NCBI GenBank assembly: GCA_017861415.1
Contig: JAGFXS010000015.1
Coordinates: 1-21,386, forward strand
DNA from: Bacillota bacterium
Lineage (GTDB): Bacteria > Bacillota > Clostridia > Oscillospirales > Oscillospiraceae
Direction of reading: 5' to 3'
DNA: 21,386 nucleotides
Shown here: one piece after another, positions 6,952-13,357 of the stretch
Position numbering within the stretch: position 1 is the stretch's first letter
Layout of the letters: each line of letters begins with the position of its first letter
Translations under genes and position numbers: made by a program
The notes under the pieces: generated by a model
What the model saw: the letters and a program-made list of their open reading frames with translations, nothing else
Database searches by the model: none
Told to the model about the DNA's origin: nothing

Positions 6952-6980
6952 ATTATATGATTAACCTTGCAAAATTGCAA
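6952..6980 (-). promoter_or_regulatory. Sigma-A promoter of the aminotransferase gene
   Basis: On the minus strand TTGCAA (6975-6980), 17 bases, then a perfect TATAAT (6952-6957). The start site would lie about 35 bases before the ATG. A 7-2-7 inverted repeat (CTTGCAA/TTGCAAG, 6966-6981) overlaps the -35 and spacer. Confidence 0.6.
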
Positions 6981-7034
6981 GAGTAATTCTCATAATCTTC
7001 ATTGTGTAAATAAGTAATTTTTGGTAATATTGAA

Positions 7035-7084
7035 AAATACAAAAATCACCCCCGACATTAAGGCAAATGTCAGGAAGTGATTTT
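7035..7084 (-). terminator. Terminator of coaX
   Basis: On the minus strand an AAAATCAC/GTGATTTT outer stem and GACATT/AATGTC inner stem are joined by C-G and G-U pairs with one bulge. The stem is followed by TTTTTGTATTTTT. The plus strand forms a poorer stem. It begins about 30 bases after the coaX stop. Confidence 0.75.
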
Positions 7085-7113
7085 CTGTAAACACTTTCTA
7101 TTAATGGCTACAA

Positions 7114-7914
7114 TCAGCCCCGCGCCCGACGGGTGTTTTTCACATACAGGAGGTAGAGACCGTCCATTACAAGATTTGCATCGTAAATGATCTCCCGCTT
7201 GCAGCATTTTAAAACCGTTTCGCCGTTGGCACCAGTCATAACCACCGTTTCGGCAGGTTCAGTGGCTTCCTCCAATCGGGCAATCATACCATCTAGCATG
7301 GCGGCATGTCCGTACACCGCCCCGACGCCCATGGCATCAATGGTGTTACGTCCTAACACAGATGTAGGCGGTTCCAGAGAAATGTGGGGTAGTTCCGCCG
7401 CTCGCTGGGATAAAGCCTCTACCGCCACCTTTATGCCCGGCATAATGACACAGCCCTCATAGGTATTATTGCGTAGTACTGACATGCTAGTGGCCGTCCC
7501 CATGTCGATGATAATCAAGGGTGATGGATACTTGTTCAGGGCCGCCACCGAAGACGCCACAATGTCCGATCCCAACTGACCATGGGTCTCAGCAATAATA
7601 TTAATCCCAGTTTTAATGCCCGAGCTCACCACTAGCGGCGGCTTTCCTGTCAGAAATTTCACCGCCCGCACCAGCTCCTTAATCATAGGAGGCACCACAC
7701 TGGAGAGGATGCTTCCGGACACCACACCGATATCCTCCTGATAAAGGCGAAAAATATTCAGCAGGTTCATGGCATACTGATCCCGAGTACTCCCTTTCTC
7801 CGTTCTGACGGTGGAGCAAAATCGGAGGGCTCCCTCTAGGGTATAAAGTCCCACACTCAGATTGGAGTTGCCCACGTCAATCGCCAGAATCATGGCGCAC
7901 ACCGCCTTTCCCAT
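7114..7914 (-). CDS. coaX: Type III pantothenate kinase, divergent
   Basis: CoaX catalyses ATP-dependent phosphorylation of pantothenate, the first step of coenzyme A synthesis, and is a dimeric ASKHA-fold enzyme. Length 266 is close to the usual 255-260. The phosphate motif is clear (ILAIDVGNSN). Also present are GQLGSDIVASSVAAL in the GxDR region, IDMGTATSMSVL in the GTATTFD region, GCVIMPGIKVAVEAL and a late VVMTGANGE. Two usually conserved residues differ: the Arg of GxDR is Ile, and the Asp ending GTATTFD is not seen. Start choice: AGGAGG lies 9 bases before the ATG at 7914. An ATG at 7893 would give the family-typical MILAIDVG start but has only a weak GGCGGTG site. Single gene with its own promoter and terminator. 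Confidence 0.88.
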   Translation of the reverse strand: MGKAVCAMILAIDVGNSNLSVGLYTLEGALRFCSTVRTEKGSTRDQYAMNLLNIFRLYQEDIGVVSGSILSSVVPPMIKELVRAVKFLTGKPPLVVSSGIKTGINIIAETHGQLGSDIVASSVAALNKYPSPLIIIDMGTATSMSVLRNNTYEGCVIMPGIKVAVEALSQRAAELPHISLEPPTSVLGRNTIDAMGVGAVYGHAAMLDGMIARLEEATEPAETVVMTGANGETVLKCCKREIIYDANLVMDGLYLLYVKNTRRARG

Positions 7915-7933
7915 CCAAAGGTTCCTCCTTTGG
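7915..7933 (-). promoter_or_regulatory. Hairpin containing the coaX Shine-Dalgarno
   Basis: In the mRNA, CCAAAGG and CCUUUGG (7-bp perfect arms) enclose the loop AGGAA, and the AUG follows at once. The AGGAGG ribosome-binding site is half in the 5' arm and half in the loop. This could limit initiation at 7914 or favour the second AUG at 7893. Confidence 0.4.
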
Positions 7934-7942
7934 TTATCCCTC

Positions 7943-7971
7943 AGTATACCTGCCGGATTGCTAAATGTAAA
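7943..7971 (-). promoter_or_regulatory. Sigma-A promoter of coaX
   Basis: The minus strand reads TTTACA (7966-7971), 17 bases, then TATACT (7943-7948); each box differs from consensus at one base. It lies just downstream of the spoIVA terminator hairpin, so coaX is transcribed independently of spoIVA. Confidence 0.6.
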
Positions 7972-7989
7972 GGCCTCTTTCCTAGAAAT

Positions 7990-8032
7990 ACAGCAGCCCC
8001 CGACGGGCCTTGGGCCACTCAGAGGCTGCTGA
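7990..8032 (-). terminator. Probable terminator hairpin of spoIVA
   Basis: An outer stem CAGCAGCC/GGCTGCTG with an inner GGCC/GGCC stem lies 18 bases after the spoIVA stop. The following minus-strand sequence is only moderately T-rich (TGTATTTCT), so it is weaker than the other terminators here. Confidence 0.5.
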
Positions 8033-8049
8033 AATTGTTCATGATTGTA

Positions 8050-9528
8050 CTAAAGGATGATACAGATGAGACCGCCGGAGCCCTCGTTAATGATTCGCTC
8101 TAGTGCCTCCTGCATCTTTTGCCTGGCCTCTTCGGGCATGCGTTTTAGCTTGCCGGAGAGATCCTCGTTGATAAGCTCATGGAAAGAACGTCCAAAGATA
8201 TTTGATTGCCATATCTTGGCTGGATCCTCCTCGAACTCCGAAAGCAGGAAGTGAAGCATATCCTCTGACTGCTTCTCATTGCCTACAATGGGAGACACCT
8301 CCGCCTGAATGTCGGCGCGAATCATGTGGATGGAGGGGGCTGCCGCCTTTAGCTTGACGCCATAGCGACCGCCCTGCTTCACAATTTCCGGCTCCTCCAA
8401 TACCAATTCATCAGCTGTGGGCACCACAATGCCGTAACCTGTGGCCCGCACTTCCGCCAAAGCTGTCGAGACCTTCTCGTACTCTCCTTTTAGCTTTGCC
8501 ATCTCTGTGAGGAGCAGCAGCAACTCGCCGTCGTTGCGTATGGGGAAGCCCGTTTGCTCTGTCATGGTATCATAGAAGAGCGTCCTAGGCATTTCGATCC
8601 GAGCTTCGCAGTGGCCAGTGCCCAACTGAAGCTTGCTGATCTTCGCTTGGCTAACCAAATCACATTCGGCAACCTTATCCATCACCGAGTCCACATCCCG
8701 AATTTTTCCCAGTGCGCCCATGGCATTTCGGATAGCATGGTAAACACTCTTTTTAATGGGGTGTTCGTATTCCAGAGCATCCACCCATTCCGGCAGGAAC
8801 AACTCCAGCTCCTCCATGGGGAACTCGTAGAGGACCTCCTGGATGATATCACTGACGGCTTTCTGGTTCAGCTCCAGACAGTTGATTGGAATACAGCTGA
8901 CACCGTGGGCTTCCTCTAACTGGCGAGCTAGGATCTGAGTGCGATCTGCATTGGGGTGGGCAGAATTCAGCAGCAGTACAAAGGGCTTTCCAAGCTCCTT
9001 CAGTTCATTGATGACCCGCTCTTCGGCCTCTATGTAGTCCTCTCGGGGAATCTCCGTGATGCTGCCATCTGTGGTGACTACTATGCCGATGGTGGAATGC
9101 TCGGCGATTACCTTCCGTGTACCAATTTCTGCAGCCTGTGCCATGGGGATCTCTTCAGCAAACCAAGGGGTGCGCACCATTCTGGGCATGTCGTCTTCCA
9201 ATTGCCCCACTGCGCCGGGCACCATATAGCCCACACAGTCAATGAGCCGCACGGAGCAGGAGCCACCGCCCTCAATGCTGATCTCCACTGCCTCCTCAGG
9301 CACAAACTTAGGCTCCGCCGTCATGATGGTCCTACCCGATCCGCTTTGAGGCAGTTCGTCACGGGCTCTATCTCGGCGGTAGGTGTTTTCCATATTCGGA
9401 AGCACCATGGTCTCCATGAACCGTTTAATGAAGGTGGATTTCCCCGTTCTCGCCGGACCCACTACCCCAATGTAAATATCCCCGCCGGTTCGGGCGGATA
9501 TATCCTGATAGATCGCAGTATTCGTCAT
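8050..9528 (-). CDS. spoIVA: Stage IV sporulation protein A, spore coat scaffold ATPase
   Basis: SpoIVA is the mother-cell protein that hydrolyses ATP to polymerise on the outer forespore membrane and forms the base on which the coat is built. From the ATG at 9528 the product is 492 residues, the same length as in B. subtilis. The Walker A GPARTGKST sits at residues 24-32 with Lys30. The middle carries the TRAFAC-class GTPase-like fold with ITEIPREDYIEAEERV and a LLNSAHPN segment in the place of NKxD. The end is the conserved GGLICIIL tail. The start is set by GAGGA 6 bases upstream and by the sigma-E promoter at 9561-9589; in-frame codons further upstream lie outside the transcript. It is anchored in other species by SpoVM and by SipL, both encoded in this window. 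Confidence 0.98.
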   Translation of the reverse strand: MTNTAIYQDISARTGGDIYIGVVGPARTGKSTFIKRFMETMVLPNMENTYRRDRARDELPQSGSGRTIMTAEPKFVPEEAVEISIEGGGSCSVRLIDCVGYMVPGAVGQLEDDMPRMVRTPWFAEEIPMAQAAEIGTRKVIAEHSTIGIVVTTDGSITEIPREDYIEAEERVINELKELGKPFVLLLNSAHPNADRTQILARQLEEAHGVSCIPINCLELNQKAVSDIIQEVLYEFPMEELELFLPEWVDALEYEHPIKKSVYHAIRNAMGALGKIRDVDSVMDKVAECDLVSQAKISKLQLGTGHCEARIEMPRTLFYDTMTEQTGFPIRNDGELLLLLTEMAKLKGEYEKVSTALAEVRATGYGIVVPTADELVLEEPEIVKQGGRYGVKLKAAAPSIHMIRADIQAEVSPIVGNEKQSEDMLHFLLSEFEEDPAKIWQSNIFGRSFHELINEDLSGKLKRMPEEARQKMQEALERIINEGSGGLICIIL

Positions 9529-9560
9529 AGCGCATCCTCTTTTCATTTGGTCTTTACTGC

Positions 9561-9589
9561 ACTGTATGAAAGCTTGGCCTCCAATATAC
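9561..9589 (-). promoter_or_regulatory. Sigma-E promoter of spoIVA
   Basis: The minus strand reads GTATATT (9583-9589), exactly 14 bases, then CATACAGT (9561-9568). Only one position in each box departs from the Bacillus sigma-E consensus (kmATATT / CATACAmT). The predicted start is about 26 bases before the spoIVA ATG. spoIVA is a known sigma-E gene in Bacillus and in Clostridioides. Confidence 0.8.
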
Positions 9590-9795
9590 CATTCACTTTG
9601 GATTTTTCTCGTGTAACACCAGTCTGTTGCCCCATTTCCCGCCAATACCTCTCCCCTTTTTTCGTCATTTTAAATAATTTTATCAATTACTTCTTGTGAA
9701 TTGCGGTGAGGATTTCCAATGTACAAACACTAAGTCAATCTAATATAATACATACAGTAGATTTCTTATTCTTGTGTGGCTCGTTTTATTACTTG
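9590..9795. other. AT-rich divergent intergenic region between spoIVA and the FNT gene
   Basis: This is the central part of the 318-base gap between spoIVA (leftward) and the FNT gene (rightward). I find no convincing small gene, RNA gene or strong hairpin here. The functional signals recognised lie at its two ends. Confidence 0.5.
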
Positions 9796-9824
9796 TTGTA
9801 TATCTTGGCATTCTTGATTATATT
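9796..9824 (+). promoter_or_regulatory. Weak candidate promoter of the FNT gene
   Basis: TTGTAT (9796-9801), 17 bases, then TATATT (9819-9824), about 22 bases before the ATG. The -10 is good and the -35 poor, and the short distance leaves little leader. Confidence 0.3.
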
Positions 9825-9846
9825 GTACTTTGAGGGATGAGATAAT

Positions 9847-10527
9847 ATGAAAAAAATGGCTGCACAATTTTTATTGGCAATTCTTGCAGGCTTCTGCATC
9901 GGCTTAGGTGGCACAATTTACCTTCGCCTAAAAGATGCTTTTCCCGGCGGCCAAGTGGTGGGCGCGCTACTTTTTGCTATCGGACTTTTTGTAATCTGCA
10001 CCAGAGGCTATAGCCTCTTTACCGGAAGGGTCTGCTATCTCTTTGACAATTGGAACGCCTTCTATATACTCTCCATCCCCGTCATCTGGCTGGGCAACCT
10101 CTTAGGCTGCATGCTCCTTGCCTGGCTTGAATCCCTCACCGTTTTGTTTGGCGCCACGGGCATCAACACCACAGCTAAAGTCATCATTGACGCCAAAATG
10201 AATAGCTCGTATTTAAGCCTCTTCGTCTTAGGCATTATATGTAACGTATTTATTTACATCGCAATCAACGGTTTTTCTAATAACCCCCACCAGCTGGGTA
10301 AATACCTGGCTCTGTTTATGGGCGTATCCATTTTCATTCTGGCTGGTACGGAACACAGCATCGCCGATATGTATTACTGGTGTGTTTCGGGAGAATTATA
10401 TGCTGCTCCCGGCGAATCCCTACTGCGCATCCTCATCGTCTCTCTTGGCAACCTTGTGGGCGGACCGCTCCTTTCTCTAGCCGAACGCCTGAAAGCCCGG
10501 CTGGATCCCCCGCCAGTTCACTTTTGA
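9847..10527 (+). CDS. Formate/nitrite transporter (FNT) family channel, short
   Basis: FNT proteins are pentameric inner-membrane channels for formate, nitrite, hydrosulfide or lactate. This 226-residue protein is shorter than the usual 260-290 but has the expected hydrophobic segments and two family signatures. These are YSLFTGRVCYL (about 57-67; normally LFTGN) and EHSIADMYYW (about 175-184), which carries the pore histidine. The ICNVFIYIA segment matches the GCNxLVxLA helix-break region. A GAGGGATGAG stretch lies just before the ATG. The ion carried cannot be fixed from sequence. Single gene, closed by a perfect hairpin; formate handling by a fermenter is a reasonable but unproven role. 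Confidence 0.82.
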   Translation: MKKMAAQFLLAILAGFCIGLGGTIYLRLKDAFPGGQVVGALLFAIGLFVICTRGYSLFTGRVCYLFDNWNAFYILSIPVIWLGNLLGCMLLAWLESLTVLFGATGINTTAKVIIDAKMNSSYLSLFVLGIICNVFIYIAINGFSNNPHQLGKYLALFMGVSIFILAGTEHSIADMYYWCVSGELYAAPGESLLRILIVSLGNLVGGPLLSLAERLKARLDPPPVHF

Positions 10528-10531
10528 AATA

Positions 10532-10569
10532 AAGCCGCCCTGTTCTAAATCTTTAGAACAGGGCGGCTT
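10532..10569. terminator. Bidirectional terminator between FNT and DHHW genes
   Basis: Perfect 18-bp arms (10532-10549 and 10552-10569; core AAGCCGCCCTGTTCT) with a 2-base centre fill the gap between the two convergent stop codons. The tails are CTACTTTTC rightward and TATTTC leftward, so the U tracts are modest. Confidence 0.7.
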
Positions 10570-11769
10570 CTACTTTTCAATTGCATATCCTAGGTTGCCG
10601 TTGCCGGTAAGGTCAAAATACACACTTTCATCCCGGATACAGATCACGATGTCTGGCTTATAGTCCGCGATGTATTCCGCCAGAGTTTTCTCCTGGTAGT
10701 GGCGGAAGTCCAGACTGCGAGTTTCATTGAAACTGGTCCAGAGAAGTGGCTCCATTATATTAGTAAAAGAATCCCCGAATATCAACACATTAGGTAATTC
10801 GGGTCGGTCAGTGCGCAGAATGGTCTCTCCCTTATCTCCGCCCATATAGACCTCATAGGTAAGCTGCTCATCGTTAGTTACGGGATGCTTAAAAACGGTT
10901 GCCTCAGTCTCGGTACCGTTGTCCCAGCGCCGGAAAGGAATAGGGCTCTTTAGCTCGGCCAATGAAACCTGATCCTCCGTCTTCCATAGGCCGTAGAGCT
11001 TTCGCGCGGAGGAACCTAGAAAGGGATTCGGCAGGGTGACAAAATCCAGATCTGCGCGGGTCAGCACCGGGAGATCCCGGCCTGTTTCCCGGCAAATACG
11101 GTCCATCAGCACCTCGTAAGCGGCGAATGCTCCCTCCATGGTGCAATGGTGATCCGTCTCGGGATAATAGGACTCCGGCATTCCTTGCTCCCCATAGATC
11201 TGATACAGGTTAATAAACGGTAGGTTCCTGTCTTCCATGGCCTCTGAAAAGTTCTTCCGAATCTCCGTGGTATGCCACAGGCGACTTTCCATATAGTCTG
11301 GGTAATGGTCGGCAAAGTAGGTAGTTTGCTGGGGGAAGCCCAAATAGCAGAAATAGCCGCCATAGTCCTCCACGGCCCGGTTGAGGGCGGCCAGCTGGTC
11401 AGCCATGGTCGCCGCATCCGCCTTGAGATAAGTGGTATCCCAATACAGATGGGTGTAATAACTTAGGAGCTTATCGGAATTCACTACCATATTATTGACC
11501 ACCGGCCTGGCTAATTGAAGCTGAATCAGGGTATTTAGCTTCAATAGCCGCTCCCGCTGGTAGATATGCTCCATCAGGGCTGTTTCCGTCTGGGTAAAAT
11601 ATGCCCCTGTCCATAGCCCCTCCTTTGAAACAGAAGGAAAAGCCGCCAGATTCCGTTGCTCGTAAAAGGAAGCCCCTTCGCTCCGCGCCCCCAAGAGAGT
11701 CATAGTGGAGACGCCGAACAGGATCAGTAGAAACAGGCCGGTAACAACAAGCTGCGCTGACTTCTTCAT
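10570..11769 (-). CDS. DHHW-family protein, SGNH/AlgX-like partner of an MBOAT acyltransferase
   Basis: A 399-residue protein with an N-terminal membrane anchor or signal (MKKSAQLVVTGLFLLILFG) and an extracytoplasmic domain. ETDHHCTMEG holds the DHH core of the DHHW family, and NVLIFGDSFTN resembles the GDS block of SGNH hydrolases. Such proteins (AlgJ/AlgX/DltD-like in logic) take acyl groups moved across the membrane by an MBOAT protein and place them on extracellular polysaccharide. The MBOAT gene lies 11 bases upstream in the same operon. The start at 11769 follows GGGGGA by 5 bases. The open frame extends about 400 bases further upstream, but that part overlaps the MBOAT gene and is not similar to the family. 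The acceptor polymer is unknown. Confidence 0.85.
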   Translation of the reverse strand: MKKSAQLVVTGLFLLILFGVSTMTLLGARSEGASFYEQRNLAAFPSVSKEGLWTGAYFTQTETALMEHIYQRERLLKLNTLIQLQLARPVVNNMVVNSDKLLSYYTHLYWDTTYLKADAATMADQLAALNRAVEDYGGYFCYLGFPQQTTYFADHYPDYMESRLWHTTEIRKNFSEAMEDRNLPFINLYQIYGEQGMPESYYPETDHHCTMEGAFAAYEVLMDRICRETGRDLPVLTRADLDFVTLPNPFLGSSARKLYGLWKTEDQVSLAELKSPIPFRRWDNGTETEATVFKHPVTNDEQLTYEVYMGGDKGETILRTDRPELPNVLIFGDSFTNIMEPLLWTSFNETRSLDFRHYQEKTLAEYIADYKPDIVICIRDESVYFDLTGNGNLGYAIEK

Positions 11770-11780
11770 AGCAATCCCCC

Positions 11781-13202
11781 TTAAAACTGGAAGTAGATGA
11801 AGGGTTGAAAACTGGAACCCAACATCTGCAGTCCGGATAGGACGCCCAGCACCCCGGCCAGAATGGGCACCCCCCAGTAGAGCAGCAGAGCTGGGATCCG
11901 GCGATGCTGCTGCGCCTCCAGATAGCCCTTTAGCTTGTCCCGCAGAGGTATAGAGGCCAGTACGGCTACGATCAGTTCCCAGCGATATTGCAAAATCAGG
12001 TAAGTCACCTGCCCGCTCCAGAACCCGGCACCTCCAAAGCCAAACAGGGCCCCAATATAGGCCACGATCTGCGTAAGGTCCGTTGCCCGGAAGATGAGCC
12101 AGCCCAGCATGATGAAAAGCAGGGCGTAAACATGCTGGAGAGGCTTGGGCAGGCGCGCTAAAATGCCGCCCCATAGATACCGCTCACCCATGAGGAGCAG
12201 GGCATAGAACAGGCCCCAGAGCAGGAAATTCCAGGCGGCTCCATGCCAGAAGCCCGTAAGACCCCAGACAATCAAAAGGTTTCGAATCTGCTTTTTTCGA
12301 CTCACCCGGTTTCCCCCTAAAGGAATGTAGAGGTAATCCCGAAACCATGTACTCAGCGAGATATGCCACCTGCGCCAAAACTCCGTAATAGACTTGGAAA
12401 TATAGGGGTAATTGAAGTTTTCCAGTAGGTGAAATCCAAACATTCGGCCCAGTCCCAGCACCATATCCGAATACCCGGAAAAATCAAAATAGATCTGAGC
12501 AGTATAGGCGATGACCCCCAGCCATGCCAGTCCAGTAGTAAGATCTCCGTTGGCAGTTCCAAAGGCGGCATCCGCGATAACAGCCATCTGATTGGCAATA
12601 AGCATCTTCTTTGCAAGGCCAAACAAGAAACGGATGATACCACTGGAAAAGTCTTCTAGTGACTCCTCCCGCGCTCCAATCTCCCGGGCGATGGTATTGT
12701 AGCGGACAATGGGTCCAGCCAGCAACTGGGGAAACATTGCGATGTAAAGGGCGACCCGTAGGAGGTTTTTCTCAGCCGGGGCTTGTCCGCGGTAGACGTC
12801 CACCACATAGCTGATCCCTTGGAAGGTGTAAAAGGAGATACCGATTGGCAGCGCCACCTCAATAACGGGCACAGTCTGAAAGACTCCATGCAGGTTGGCT
12901 GTAAAGAAGCCCGCATATTTGAACCAGAACAGCAAGCTCAAATTGGAAAGCACCGCCAGCGCCAAAACAGGTTTGCGTCTGCCCCCCCGCTCTGGCTCCA
13001 AAAGCCGGCCAAAGAGATAGTTTACAAGGATTGACGTCAGAATAATGGGAAGCAACCGCCATCCGCCATAGCTGTAAAACACCAGACTGAACAGCAGAAA
13101 CACCATATTTCTCAGCTCCCGGCACTTCTTAGGGATGAGAAAATAAACCGCCAATAGTGCCGGCAGAAATAGAAATAGAAATGATCCGCTAGAAAACACC
13201 AT
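11781..13202 (-). CDS. MBOAT-family O-acyltransferase (AlgI/DltB-like)
   Basis: A 473-residue polytopic membrane-bound O-acyltransferase with about 11 hydrophobic segments. Family marks are the early FLPALLAVYFLIP, FPQLLAGPIVRY, ITEFWRRWHISLSTWFRDYLYIPLGGNR, and GLTGFWHGAAWNF with the catalytic histidine. AlgI-type proteins move acetyl groups from a cytoplasmic donor across the membrane for transfer to an exported polymer. The start at 13202 (MVFSSGSFLFLF) has GGAGAG 6 bases upstream; the frame continues 14 codons further up without a ribosome-binding site. It is first in a two-gene operon with the DHHW protein. No glycosyltransferase or alginate gene is in view, so the substrate is unassigned; no DltA/C genes argue against D-alanylation. 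Confidence 0.95.
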   Translation of the reverse strand: MVFSSGSFLFLFLPALLAVYFLIPKKCRELRNMVFLLFSLVFYSYGGWRLLPIILTSILVNYLFGRLLEPERGGRRKPVLALAVLSNLSLLFWFKYAGFFTANLHGVFQTVPVIEVALPIGISFYTFQGISYVVDVYRGQAPAEKNLLRVALYIAMFPQLLAGPIVRYNTIAREIGAREESLEDFSSGIIRFLFGLAKKMLIANQMAVIADAAFGTANGDLTTGLAWLGVIAYTAQIYFDFSGYSDMVLGLGRMFGFHLLENFNYPYISKSITEFWRRWHISLSTWFRDYLYIPLGGNRVSRKKQIRNLLIVWGLTGFWHGAAWNFLLWGLFYALLLMGERYLWGGILARLPKPLQHVYALLFIMLGWLIFRATDLTQIVAYIGALFGFGGAGFWSGQVTYLILQYRWELIVAVLASIPLRDKLKGYLEAQQHRRIPALLLYWGVPILAGVLGVLSGLQMLGSSFQPFIYFQF

Positions 13203-13272
13203 AGCTGTCTCTCCGTTATGTTTCATTACAGATGGCGGATTCATCCCACAAATGGGAAAATCAGCGTCTTAC

Positions 13273-13301
13273 ATTGTACCAGATCCAATTCCTTACTTCA
13301 A
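13273..13301 (-). promoter_or_regulatory. Sigma-A promoter of the MBOAT-DHHW operon
   Basis: TTGAAG (13296-13301), 17 bases, TACAAT (13273-13278) on the minus strand, about 65 bases before the MBOAT start. It lies just after the long hairpin that ends the sipL transcript. Confidence 0.55.
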
Positions 13302-13306
13302 GTCCG

Positions 13307-13357
13307 GACAGCGCAGGCAACCCGGGCTCCGTAGGAGCCCGGGTTGCCTGCGCTGTC
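13307..13357 (-). terminator. 24-bp perfect hairpin directly after sipL
   Basis: Arms 13307-13330 and 13334-13357 are perfectly complementary with a 3-base loop; the core is GCAGGCAACCCGGGCTCC. It begins at the base after the sipL stop codon. No T tract follows on either strand (the minus strand continues CCGGACTTGAAG). It may end transcription inefficiently, need Rho, or protect the 3' end. Confidence 0.5.

Noticed and set aside
8956..9699. Long open frame (247 codons) antisense to spoIVA
   Set aside because: It is His- and Arg-rich with no recognisable domain and lies opposite a strongly conserved gene; it looks like a codon-bias shadow.
11770..12174. N-terminal extension of the DHHW reading frame by 135 codons
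   Set aside because: It overlaps the well-supported MBOAT gene in another frame, has Pro/Gly/Ala-rich low-similarity sequence, and the internal ATG at 11769 has a ribosome-binding site followed by a proper membrane anchor.
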